From an uncultured Colwellia sp. (GTDB taxonomy: Bacteria > Pseudomonadota > Gammaproteobacteria > Enterobacterales > Alteromonadaceae), in NCBI GenBank assembly GCA_913062815.1, contig CAJXWZ010000012.1, positions 62,001 through 126,000 of the forward strand: DNA of 64,000 nt, in the 5' to 3' direction. Of this stretch, positions 36,990 through 45,583 are shown piece by piece. The notes under the pieces were generated by a model that was not told the origin of the DNA, searched no databases, and saw nothing but the letters and a program-made list of their open reading frames with translations. The translations under genes and the position numbers were made by a program. Every line of letters starts with the position of its first letter. Position 1 is the first letter of the stretch.

Positions 36990-37818
36990 GAGTGTTCTCT
37001 GTTATTTGGGAATGAAAAACACTGTTTTCATCTTTTAGACTTAGGTTGCTCATTAGCGTCTGGCAGCTAAAGCTATCAGGAGAAGACTGACAACTTGTGT
37101 GTGCTGATAATGTTATATTATTTAATAACGAAGCTAGCTCGAACTTAAGCAGTTTATGTTGTTTATTAAGTGGCAGTTCAAATTCATAACGATTAGGGTA
37201 ACGACATTCTTGTTCAGGTGAGCGCATTGGACTTGAGGCACTACAACCTATTGAACCTAAATGATAAAGCCAAGTATCATCTTTTGTTGCCATTTCTAAT
37301 CGTAAAAACTTATGACCTATTTGCCAACTCCAAAACATTGAAGGGATATTTAACGGGCTTTCTTGAGTTAATGGATTTAGATGATTAATAGCAAAAGGTA
37401 AGCCTAAGGTGAAACGTATATCTGTTGCTTCATTGAGCTTACTGTCGCTATCAAGCTGTAACATCCAATTTGCCTTGTTATTGCTTTTTTGGTCAGTAAA
37501 ACATTGCTCACCAAGTAAAGCGGCTTGCTTTGTTTGATAGGGTGAATGCTCAAGCAAGGCTTGTTGCCATTGGCCAGCGCCATTCTTTAACTCAATATTA
37601 CTGATAAAAAACTGCAGTTGAGTATATGACCAGTGCTTGTTTGAATGCGATATAGTACTACTACAGCTAATGGCTGTGTCATTGAAATATGGTTGAAAAG
37701 TGATATTGCCGGCAGTGCTATTCTTTTGGGAAGTCGCATTATCACAAGCTGATAGTAACAATAAGGTTGCGCTCAAACAGTGTAAAAAAACCAACTTTGT
37801 TGTTCTTGTCGTCATCAT
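36982..37818 (-). CDS. MbnP-like lipoprotein ('metallo-mystery pair' four-Cys partner)
   Basis: A periplasmic or outer-membrane lipoprotein (lipobox LLLLSAC after ATG 37818; a longer frame from 37911 is unlikely because it lacks a signal at its start). Hallmarks of the family are present: MFWSWQIGHKFLRLE, HLGSIGC followed by EQECRYPNRYEFEL, and several Cys pairs. In studied homologues a Trp in this region is converted to kynurenine by the partner di-haem enzyme and Cu(I) is bound. Its gene overlaps the MbnH-like gene, a coupling that supports a working pair. The purpose may be copper acquisition or storage. Confidence 0.82.
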   Translation of the reverse strand: MMTTRTTKLVFLHCLSATLLLLSACDNATSQKNSTAGNITFQPYFNDTAISCSSTISHSNKHWSYTQLQFFISNIELKNGAGQWQQALLEHSPYQTKQAALLGEQCFTDQKSNNKANWMLQLDSDSKLNEATDIRFTLGLPFAINHLNPLTQESPLNIPSMFWSWQIGHKFLRLEMATKDDTWLYHLGSIGCSASSPMRSPEQECRYPNRYEFELPLNKQHKLLKFELASLLNNITLSAHTSCQSSPDSFSCQTLMSNLSLKDENSVFHSQITENTHE

Positions 37819-37945
37819 AAATAGCCAATTCGTATTTTTTATTGTATATTTTAACAAAATTATAACATTTGCTCGATTGAATATTAATAGAAATATTGTC
37901 TGTCCATTCACTATAATTAATTAACTCAGCTATTAACGGATAATT

Positions 37946-40696
37946 ATGTTTAAGCTTAATTTTACCCTATCACTCAGCCTTATACTTCTTAGTGTTTTTT
38001 CACAACCCGTGTTAGCGCACTCAGAGCATGATAAAGCACGCTTTGTTGCACCTGCCGGAAAAGATGAAGGGAAGTGCGATAATGTATTGCGGCCATGTAA
38101 ATCAATTGCATATGCCGTAGGTCAAGCAAATAAAGGCGACAAAGTCTTAGTTTCTTCAGGTAGCTATTCTATTAATTCAAGTGAAGAATTATTTTATTTA
38201 AAGAGCGAGATAGTGCCAGTACTAGGAGGTTATAATCGCTTCGATCACTTCCAAAGCCAGAGTCCAAACAGTAATTTAACGACATTAATGGGGATACCAA
38301 GTGAGCTTGCAGAGAACTTACGAAAGAAAGGTTTCTCCGTTATTGCTGACGGCAAATCTTTACTAGCAGACAAAGAATTACAGAAAAAATTAGCGGCATA
38401 CAATTTACTAGCACAAAAACAAACTAATCAAGCTTGTGTTAATAATCTGGCAGGTGACTTTGAATGTAATAATATTGACTTACTTGCCCATATGCCGCTG
38501 GGGAATTTCTCTTCATCGCCTCAAGCGGCTAGTGATATTTGGGGGCATGTTGATCTTAATACGGGTGATGAATATGCGATTATTGGTTTAGATAATGGCG
38601 TTGCGGTGATTAATGTGACCGAACCTAGTAAGCCAACTGAAGTGGGTACTATTGAAGGAAAAACAGATATCTGGCGAGATATTAAGGTTTATCAGTATTT
38701 TGATGAAGATCTTAACTTATGGCGGGCATATGCTTACGCGACCATTGATGGCTCAACCGATTATATTACCGTTATCGACTTAAATCATTTACCTAACTCG
38801 ATTAGTTTGCTCCAGAAAAACAAAGCAGTAACTAAGGCTCATAATGTTTATATTACCAATGTTGATCATAGCTTAAATATCGCCTTACCTGGCATGACAC
38901 CGACTTTACAGCTGACGGGCGCCAATACATTTTCTGGTGCATTTCATAGCTACTCTCTAGCAGACCCTGAAAATATTGCATTATTATCAAGCCAGTCAGT
39001 TGGCAGTGGTTACACGCACGATGGTGCCTCATTGCTCATTACTGATGATAGAAAAATAACAGATTGCCAGAATGCTACAGATAGCTGTAGTGTATTTATA
39101 GATTTTAACGAAAAAGAGATGAAACTTTGGAATATTAGTGACCCTAGTAATTCTAAATTTCTTAGCTCTGCGACATATACGGATGTTAGCCAAAATAACA
39201 TGTATGTTCACTCAGGTTGGGGTAGCGAAGATAAGCAGTTCATATTTTTGCATGATGAATTCGACGAATATAAAGGTGGGTTAAATTCAACCGTACGTGT
39301 TTTTTCAATCAGTGATTTAACCAATCCCGAGCAAGTAGGACAATGGACAGGCTCTACAAGAGCAATAGATCACAATGGCTTTGTACGAGGCAATCGCTAT
39401 TATATGTCTAATTATGAGCGTGGTTTGACGATTTTAGATATTAGCGACCCGGCAACACCGGTTGAGGTTGGTTTTTTTGATACGTTTCCCCCTTCTAATA
39501 ATGCAAGTTTTAATGGTGCATGGGGAACTTACCCATTCTTACCCTCGGGTAATATTTTAATCAGCGATATCAATAGCGGACTATATGTTGTTAAAGATAA
39601 TACGCTTGATTCAACTCAAGGAAAACTGTCATTTAAAAACGCTAGTGTAGAGACTATACAAGGACAAAGTATTGAGTTAGTCATAGAGCGTACTGATAAT
39701 GATAATAGTTCAACGTCGGTGACTGTTGCCTATGAAGTATTTGCCGGCAGTGCAACCGAGAGCGAAGACTACAGTGTTGATTCAGGTATTTTATCATGGC
39801 GTAATAATGATAATTCAGACCAAACGATTTCTATAGATATTGCAGATGATGCTACAGGTGAAGAGTTTGAAGAAAGCTTCTATGTGCGGTTATATAATCC
39901 AACGAATGGCGCAACAATTGTTTCTCCAAGTTACATCACCATTAATGTAGAGGGTAAAGTTGATCATGGCTCAGCGAGCTTTATTCAAAGTGAAATAGAA
40001 TTTGCCGAGAACCAAACAGAAATTAGCATAGCAGTATCACGTGATGGCAAAACTTCAGGTGAACTTGCCGTTAGCTATAAGTTACAAAGTGGTAGTGCAA
40101 CGATAGGACAAGATGTAGAAGATATAAGTGGTACTCTAACTTGGTTAGATGGTGAATCAGACAATAAATCGATAGCTATTACCTTGGTAGATGATGAACT
40201 TGATGAATCACTAGAAAACTTTACCTTGTTACTAGAGTCAGCTAACCAAAGCAACTTGGGTGCGAACCAAGCAATAATTATTACTATTTCTGATGATGAC
40301 GCAAACACCGCACCTGAGGTTACTATAACTGAAGACTTTGAAGTAAATACAGGGCAAACGGTAAGCCTGAGTGCTAGTGCAACAGATGCGGAAAATGATG
40401 AACTAAGTTACCTATGGCAACAAGAGTCAGGTGAAGTCGTTACTTTAACCGATGCAGATACTTTAAGTGCTAGTTTTGTTGCTCCTGCTAGTGCTGATAG
40501 CTTAACGTTCAACTTAGCGGTAACGGATACCAAAGGTTTATCAACAAATAGCTCTATAACTGTTACTGTTATTCAGCCAGCAGTACCTACTCCTGTGCAA
40601 CCTGCAGCACAAAGTTCAGGAGGAGGGAGCCAAGGCATATTACTTGTGTTACTTAGCTTTATTTTAATCTTTAGATGGCATACACATAAGCAATAA
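37946..40696 (+). CDS. Secreted choice-of-anchor-B protein with Calx-beta repeats and GlyGly-CTERM tail
   Basis: A 916-residue exported protein. After the signal peptide (ending PVLAHS) comes a segment like the start of a beta-helix domain (CDNVLRPCKSIAYAVGQA), then the choice-of-anchor-B/LVIVD region (about 180-545, with repeated VINVTEPSKPTEVG-type blades), two Calx-beta domains (about 555-790), and a PKD-like domain. The C terminus has SSGGGSQG, a hydrophobic helix and a basic end (FRWHTHKQ), which is the GlyGly-CTERM signal cut by rhombosortase. Divergent from the MbnP/MbnH pair across a 127-base gap. The rhombosortase gene is not in the window. Confidence 0.8.
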   Translation: MFKLNFTLSLSLILLSVFSQPVLAHSEHDKARFVAPAGKDEGKCDNVLRPCKSIAYAVGQANKGDKVLVSSGSYSINSSEELFYLKSEIVPVLGGYNRFDHFQSQSPNSNLTTLMGIPSELAENLRKKGFSVIADGKSLLADKELQKKLAAYNLLAQKQTNQACVNNLAGDFECNNIDLLAHMPLGNFSSSPQAASDIWGHVDLNTGDEYAIIGLDNGVAVINVTEPSKPTEVGTIEGKTDIWRDIKVYQYFDEDLNLWRAYAYATIDGSTDYITVIDLNHLPNSISLLQKNKAVTKAHNVYITNVDHSLNIALPGMTPTLQLTGANTFSGAFHSYSLADPENIALLSSQSVGSGYTHDGASLLITDDRKITDCQNATDSCSVFIDFNEKEMKLWNISDPSNSKFLSSATYTDVSQNNMYVHSGWGSEDKQFIFLHDEFDEYKGGLNSTVRVFSISDLTNPEQVGQWTGSTRAIDHNGFVRGNRYYMSNYERGLTILDISDPATPVEVGFFDTFPPSNNASFNGAWGTYPFLPSGNILISDINSGLYVVKDNTLDSTQGKLSFKNASVETIQGQSIELVIERTDNDNSSTSVTVAYEVFAGSATESEDYSVDSGILSWRNNDNSDQTISIDIADDATGEEFEESFYVRLYNPTNGATIVSPSYITINVEGKVDHGSASFIQSEIEFAENQTEISIAVSRDGKTSGELAVSYKLQSGSATIGQDVEDISGTLTWLDGESDNKSIAITLVDDELDESLENFTLLLESANQSNLGANQAIIITISDDDANTAPEVTITEDFEVNTGQTVSLSASATDAENDELSYLWQQESGEVVTLTDADTLSASFVAPASADSLTFNLAVTDTKGLSTNSSITVTVIQPAVPTPVQPAAQSSGGGSQGILLVLLSFILIFRWHTHKQ

Positions 40697-40735
40697 ACCT
40701 TCAAGCAGTTATAAGGCGTTTAATATTGAACACTT

Positions 40736-40770
40736 AAAAAACAGTACTTATCGTTAAGTACTGTTTTTTG
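40736..40770 (+). terminator. Strong terminator after the choice-of-anchor-B gene
   Basis: A 15-bp perfect stem with TCGT loop and a T run (core ACAGTACTTA and its complement). Confidence 0.88.
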
Positions 40771-40821
40771 CTTATAAATACATCAACTGACTTAGATTTA
40801 GCTTTTTTTCTTCTTCAGGTG

Positions 40822-40857
40822 GTGACAACAAAATAAAAAATGCTTATACTGCACGCG
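40822..40857 (+). promoter_or_regulatory. Promoter of tRNA-Ile2
   Basis: A -35 box GTGACA (40822-40827) and a -10 box TATACT (40845-40850) are exactly 17 bases apart. A GC-rich discriminator (GCACGCGC) follows, as in stringently controlled stable-RNA promoters. Confidence 0.75.
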
Positions 40858-40903
40858 CTTTGTCGAGCTATCAACTCTTGATAACTTAATAAGCAATGGA
40901 AAT

Positions 40904-40980
40904 GGCCCCTTAGCTCAGTTGGTTAGAGCGCCCGACTCATAATCGGTAGGTCCTGTGTTCAAATCACAGAGGGGCCACCA
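40904..40980 (+). tRNA. tRNA-Ile2 (CAU anticodon, lysidine-modified)
   Basis: A complete cloverleaf: acceptor GGCCCCU/AGGGGCC, D arm GCUC/GAGC, anticodon loop CUCAUAA, T arm CUGUG-UUCAAAU-CACAG and an encoded CCA. The anticodon is CAU, but the acceptor and D-arm sequence follow bacterial tRNA-Ile2 rather than tRNA-Met; TilS would convert the wobble C to lysidine so it reads AUA. The top pair of the anticodon stem is a C-U mismatch. Its 3' end is the attachment site of the element that follows. Confidence 0.92.
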
Positions 40981-40981
40981 T
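40958..40981. repeat. attL core (left direct repeat)
   Basis: The 24 bases from the T-loop to one base past the CCA end of tRNA-Ile2 recur exactly at 59999-60022. Because they lie within the tRNA gene, insertion keeps the tRNA intact. Confidence 0.9.
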
Positions 40982-41088
40982 CTCCACTTCCTATAACGTC
41001 CAGTAAAGTGTTTTAATTTACATTATAAACAATGTATTACCTTGTTTTACGTCCGTTTTAATCCATTAGTGCTTTATAAAATCCATAC

Positions 41089-41148
41089 TTTTTAGTAACA
41101 TTTTTAGTAACACCAGTACAGTGTTACTAAATCCAGTGTTACTAAAAA
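41089..41148. repeat. Four inverted/direct copies of an AGTAACA motif (arm-type sites)
   Basis: TTTTTAGTAACA occurs at 41089-41100 and 41101-41112. Its complement GTGTTACTAA occurs at 41121-41130 and 41136-41145. Copies two and three form a perfect 10-bp inverted repeat around 7 bases. The same 13-base TTTTTAGTAACAC is found near the right end (59920). These look like integrase arm-binding sites or an operator over the int promoter. Confidence 0.7.
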
Positions 41149-41158
41149 GGTACTTCTC

Positions 41159-42403
41159 ATGGCTAGAATGACTAAACCGTTAACTAATACAGAAATCAAA
41201 CAAGCAAAGGCTAAAGAAAAAGAATATAGCCTTAATGATGGTAATGGACTCAGTCTTCGCATAAAGCCCAACGGTTCAAAACTATGGATATTTAATTATT
41301 TTCGACCATATACTAAAAAAAGATCGAATATTAGTTTTGGTAAATATCCAGAATTAACATTAGCTGAAGTTAGAAAGAAAAAAGAAGAAGCTAGAAACTT
41401 ATTGGCTCAGGATATTGACCCAAAAACTCATAAAGCTGAAGAATCTGAGAAGCAAAAAGAAGCTCTAGAGAATACTTTTTTTGTACATACAGCTAAGTGG
41501 TATGAATTAAAAAAGACTCAGGTTCAATTGTCTACCGCGGAGCAAGCCTGGAATAATCTCAATAGACATGTGCTTCCTGAGTTAGGCAATATTCCAGTGC
41601 ACTTAATAAAGCCAAAGCTTGTGATTGATATACTCAAGCCTGTGGTAAATAAAGGTAGCTATGAAACAGTTAAACGCCTTTGTCGAGGCATAAATGAAAT
41701 AATGCGTTTAGCGGTTGCATCAGGTGCAATTGAAGTAAATTACCTAGCTGATATAACTAAACTATTTCCTGCCCCAGTAAAAACTAATATGGCCACAATA
41801 GAGCCTAGTAGATTGCCTGAATTAATGCGCGCTATTGTTAACTCAAATATTTATCGTAACACTCGTTGTTTAATGGAGTGGCAACTCCATACAATGACTC
41901 GCCCGGTTGAAGCTGCCACAGCTCGCTGGGAGGATATAGATTTTGAGAAGAAGGTGTGGGTAATACCAGAAGAGCGAATGAAAATGAAAAAGCCCCACAC
42001 AATACCATTAACTCCGCAAACTTTAGCCCTGCTAGAAGTGATTAGATCAATTAGTGGCCATAGAGAATACTTGTTTCCTAATTTACGAAACCCAAGAGAA
42101 CATGCTAATAGTCAGAGCGTAAATATGGCACTTAAACGCATTGGCTTTGCTGGCCAACTTGTATCACATGGTATGAGAGCTTTGGCAAGCACTACATTAA
42201 ATGAGCAAGGCTTTGACGCTGATATTATAGAGTCAGCACTTGCACATGTAGACAGAAATGAAGTTAGACGGGCGTATAATCGCGCAGAATACCTAGAGCG
42301 CAGAAGAATTTTAATGTGTTGGTGGTCTGAGCATATAGAAAAAGCTGCTAGCGGTAACATGAGTATGGCCGCAGGAATGAAGAACTTGAAGGTCGTTGTT
42401 TAA
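41159..42403 (+). CDS. int: Tyrosine integrase, P4-like
   Basis: A site-specific recombinase of 414 residues. It has an N-terminal DUF4102 arm-binding domain (LSLRIKPNGSKLWIFNYFRP ... SFGKYPELTLAEVR), a core-binding domain, and a catalytic domain with R248 (TMTRPVEAA), H337-x-x-R340 (SHGMRALASTTLNEQG), H363 and Y373 (YNRAEYLERRR). It lies 178 bases from the tRNA and reads into the element, the standard place for P4-type integrases. It should integrate and, with a directionality factor, excise the element. Confidence 0.95.
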   Translation: MARMTKPLTNTEIKQAKAKEKEYSLNDGNGLSLRIKPNGSKLWIFNYFRPYTKKRSNISFGKYPELTLAEVRKKKEEARNLLAQDIDPKTHKAEESEKQKEALENTFFVHTAKWYELKKTQVQLSTAEQAWNNLNRHVLPELGNIPVHLIKPKLVIDILKPVVNKGSYETVKRLCRGINEIMRLAVASGAIEVNYLADITKLFPAPVKTNMATIEPSRLPELMRAIVNSNIYRNTRCLMEWQLHTMTRPVEAATARWEDIDFEKKVWVIPEERMKMKKPHTIPLTPQTLALLEVIRSISGHREYLFPNLRNPREHANSQSVNMALKRIGFAGQLVSHGMRALASTTLNEQGFDADIIESALAHVDRNEVRRAYNRAEYLERRRILMCWWSEHIEKAASGNMSMAAGMKNLKVVV

Positions 42404-42875
42404 CAAATAGCTAACTTAGAATACAAAGAAGTAATACTCTCTGGTAATTTTATTGGTTCAAATCTAATCTGGCAGTGAATATTTTAGTTTAAAAATGCAA
42501 GAAAATATTCGCTTTTGCCATAGCAGTCATGGAGGCTTTATATTAAAGCGACAACTTTTCCGATAAAGCAGCACTACAGAAGATAATAAAGTCGTTCCAA
42601 TTTCTCAACGTGAAGTTTGAAAAATCAATATTTAATCTTGCTTGAAATTACCAAAAGCGGACATTCAATTAACATTATTTTAGGTATTGAAATTTTTATG
42701 AGTCTATGGCGCTTTGGGGCACTTAGTGCCATAGAAACTATGACCACTTCGTGGCAGACGTGACGGTTTGCGCTATCTTGTTATGTAGTTAGCTATAAAA
42801 AGTTCCAAACTAACTTCCCCATTAACGGCTATCTAAGCTAGATATAACGTCTAGTTAATTGAATTTATTGTCATG
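42404..42875. other. 472-base region without a recognised gene
   Basis: It lies between the integrase and the end of the aminotransferase pseudogene. It holds short inverted repeats (for example GGCAC-TTA-GTGCC at 42718-42730, and CCAC-TTCG-TGG near 42745) but no ORF that I can support. Confidence 0.4.
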
Positions 42876-44227
42876 TTATTTTGCTAACAGCACTTTGTGG
42901 TTAGCAAATTTTAAAGTTTGCTTTAACGATTTTGCGATCTTTTCGATCATTTCATCAATTTGTGCTTTAGTAACAATTAAAGGAGGACAAAAAGCGAGAG
43001 AAGAACCCGCAATAGCTCGGCATATTAAACCGTTATTTTGACAAGCCTGCATGGCAAAATTTCCGACCATAGCATTAGGGAAAGCTAAACCCGTTTCTTT
43101 ATTTGCAACCAATTCAATCGCAGCAATCATCCCTTTACCACGCACTTCCCCTACTAAAGGGTGATCACAAAACTCTCGTAAACGTTTTTGCATGTAAGAT
43201 CCTATTTGACCTGCATGTTCAAATAGATTGTCTCGTTGGTATATTTCTAAAGTCTTTAGAGCTACAGCACAAGCTACAGGATGTCCAGAGTAGGTATATC
43301 CATGACCAAAAAACCCAACTTTGCTACTGGGTTCTATCATTGCATCGTACATATCACCACGGATGACAGAAGCACTTATTGGCATATAGGCAGATGATAA
43401 TTGCTTTGCCAATGTCATCATATCTGGCTTGGTGATACCCATAGTTGTACAACCAAAATCATTACCTGTTCTACCAAATGCCGTGATCACTTCATCAGCC
43501 CAGAATAAAATATCGTACTTTTTCAATACTGCTTGCACTTTCTGGTAATAGCCTATTGGAGGTACTATTACACCACTTGCACCCGTAATTGGCTCAACGA
43601 TAAATGCTGCAATTGTATCAGGCCCTTCTTGCAAAATAAGCTGCTCTAAATTGTTAACAATACGGTCAACAAACTGCGCTTCAGTTTCATTATCTAATGC
43701 ATTACGATAATAATGCGGAGCATCAGTTCGTAAAACACCTAGTGCGTCAAATGGCAAATCAAAATGAGTATGGTTAGCAGTCAAGCCGGTTAAAGAAGCT
43801 GAAGCGACAGTAACTCCGTGATATGAGCGTTCGCGAGCAATAATTTTATATTTTTGAGGCTTACCAATAGCATTAAAGTAATATCGCAACATTTTAATAT
43901 GCGTATCATTAGCATCACTGCCAGAGTTACCAAAAAACACCTTGGCATTTTCTACCGGCACCATAGCTGATAGTTTTTCAGCTAAATCAATGCCTACTTG
44001 ATGAGTTTTCCGCCAAACATATGTGAATAAGACAACTTACTCATTTGTTCACTAGTTGTCGCAATTAATTCACGATTGTTATACCCCAACGAAGTGCACC
44101 ATAAGCCAGCTAAGCCTTCGAGGTATTGCTTACCACTATTATCGTAAACATAAGCACCATCACCTCGTTCAATAATTAGCGCCTCTGTTTGTTGAAAGTT
44201 CGTAGTTGGATAAATAATTGGACTCAT
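42876..44227 (-). pseudogene. Class III (omega-)aminotransferase, broken by a one-base frameshift
   Basis: A PLP-dependent transaminase of about 450 residues is split into two frames. The first part (to about 43994) ends HMFGGKLIK-stop; the rest continues as HQVGIDLAEKLSAM in the next frame. Adding one A to a run of four at 44006-44009 (minus strand) would restore GKTHQVGIDLAEKL. Key parts survive: FFGNSGSDAND, WADEVITAFGRTG, the PLP lysine in TLAKQLSSAYMP and GYTYSGHPVACA. A GAGAAG site supports ATG 44227. It would move an amino group from an omega-amino acid or amine to pyruvate or similar. The break is either a recent mutation or a sequencing error. Confidence 0.85.
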
Positions 44228-44290
44228 AATTCTTCTCATATAGAACGATTAGCGGGGAGTAACCCGCATAAAAATGTCATGTTAATTTAT

Positions 44291-44323
44291 GTAGACTTAC
44301 GCTTAAGCAAAGCGTAAATCTAC
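44291..44323. repeat. Imperfect 14-bp inverted repeat between lysR and the aminotransferase
   Basis: GTAGACTTACGCTT pairs with AAGCGTAAATCTAC with one mismatch. It could be the terminator of lysR or an operator in the leader of the aminotransferase gene. No clear T run follows on the minus strand. Confidence 0.4.
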
Positions 44324-44495
44324 AATTTTATTGGTATAGAAAATCCTGACCTGTAAAGTAAACAAGTCCGAAAAATGATGTTTTTAAAGATTACTGGTTA
44401 GGCAAGGTTGATGCTGCTTTGCTAGCACGTTAAAAAGCTCGGAAAACTTATTTACCCCTTCGCCATACAGAATTAAGCAACAATTTTGATTGTCA

Positions 44496-45410
44496 TTACA
44501 AGGTTCCTGATACAGAAGTATATTGCATACGACAAAATGAAATAAATTCTTTTAACAATTTACTTGATGCTTGCTTACTTGACCACATTAACCCCGTGTC
44601 CATAGAGGGGATTTTTTCATGAATCTCTATTGTTTCTATTCGATCGCCATCTATAGACCAAGGCCTGTACACCATGTCAGAAAGTATAGTCACGCCAGTT
44701 CCTGTAGCGACCAAATTTCGAACAGATTCCAGCATAGCCGTTTTAAAAATTACTTGGGGAGTTAAATCATATTTGTGCCAATAACTGTTAGTTGTTGCAG
44801 CAGATTCATCAATATCTAACAATATATAAGGCTCCTGACTAATATCTTGCAAGGTTACAATATCTTTTCTTAACAGCGGGTGATTTGCAGCCACCCATAA
44901 ACGGCGTTGAGAACTCATTAATGGGATGACATTTATATTTTTACGAGAGCGAAGGTTAGAAACTAATAGTATTGCAATATCGAGTTCACCATCGCTTATT
45001 TTTTTTTGAAGAATAGTTCTAGGGTGTTCTTCAAATTCAATTGTTGCTTTTGGAAACATCCGATGAAAACGATGTATAAATGGTGAAAGAAAATAGCCAG
45101 AAACAGTGTTTGTCACACCTAGCTTAATATTACCACTGATTAATTGCTGGTCAGAATTCAAGCATTCTTTTGCAGCACTTATGTCAGTCAAAATCCGCTT
45201 TGCATATGATAAGAAACGGTAACCTTCAGGCGTCAAATCAAGTCCACTTCGGGAACGGGTAAATAACTTTTGCCCTAAAAAATGTTCTAGTTCTTTAATT
45301 GCTTCAGTAACAGATGAAGCAGATATATTGACCGCAATCGCTGCATCTGAAACTTTTCCTGTATCAACTACCGCTAAAAAATAGCGTAATTGCTTAAAAG
45401 TAAATGCCAT
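44496..45410 (-). CDS. LysR-family transcriptional regulator
   Basis: Full-length at 304 residues. The N-terminal winged HTH (MAFTFKQLRYFLAVVDTGKV ... SASSVTEAIKELEHFLGQKLF) is followed by a substrate-binding domain. It is transcribed divergently from the receptor-permease-carboxylase operon and in the same direction as the aminotransferase, so it probably controls both arms of the cluster. A T-N11-A palindrome lies in the shared upstream region. The inducer is expected to be the substrate or an intermediate of the pathway. Confidence 0.92.
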   Translation of the reverse strand: MAFTFKQLRYFLAVVDTGKVSDAAIAVNISASSVTEAIKELEHFLGQKLFTRSRSGLDLTPEGYRFLSYAKRILTDISAAKECLNSDQQLISGNIKLGVTNTVSGYFLSPFIHRFHRMFPKATIEFEEHPRTILQKKISDGELDIAILLVSNLRSRKNINVIPLMSSQRRLWVAANHPLLRKDIVTLQDISQEPYILLDIDESAATTNSYWHKYDLTPQVIFKTAMLESVRNLVATGTGVTILSDMVYRPWSIDGDRIETIEIHEKIPSMDTGLMWSSKQASSKLLKEFISFCRMQYTSVSGTL

Positions 45411-45470
45411 TTTAGACCACCATAAGTAATTTATTTCACCTCCATTAAATACTTTATTTGCAAATTTGTC

Positions 45471-45487
45471 ATTCGGTTTTTCCGAAT
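45471..45487. promoter_or_regulatory. Candidate LysR box in the divergent promoter region
   Basis: ATTCGG-TTTTT-CCGAAT is a perfect inverted repeat containing the T-N11-A core (TCGGTTTTTCCGA). It is placed 60 bases before lysR and 97 bases before the receptor gene, where LysR proteins bind. Confidence 0.5.
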
Positions 45488-45583
45488 TTTAAATTCTTAA
45501 TTCAGAAATATCAATGCTCTGTTTTCTCTATTACTATCTTCTAAGTTCACAAAAAAACATTATGAAACACGAAGGGGAAAATA

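Noticed and set aside
36982-37911. Longer start for the MbnP-like protein at 37911
   Set aside because: It would place over 30 residues before the lipoprotein signal peptide; ATG 37818 gives a proper signal and lipobox.
40904-40980. Call as elongator tRNA-Met from the CAU anticodon
   Set aside because: The acceptor stem GGCCCCU/AGGGGCC and D-arm sequence match tRNA-Ile2, not tRNA-Met or initiator tRNA.
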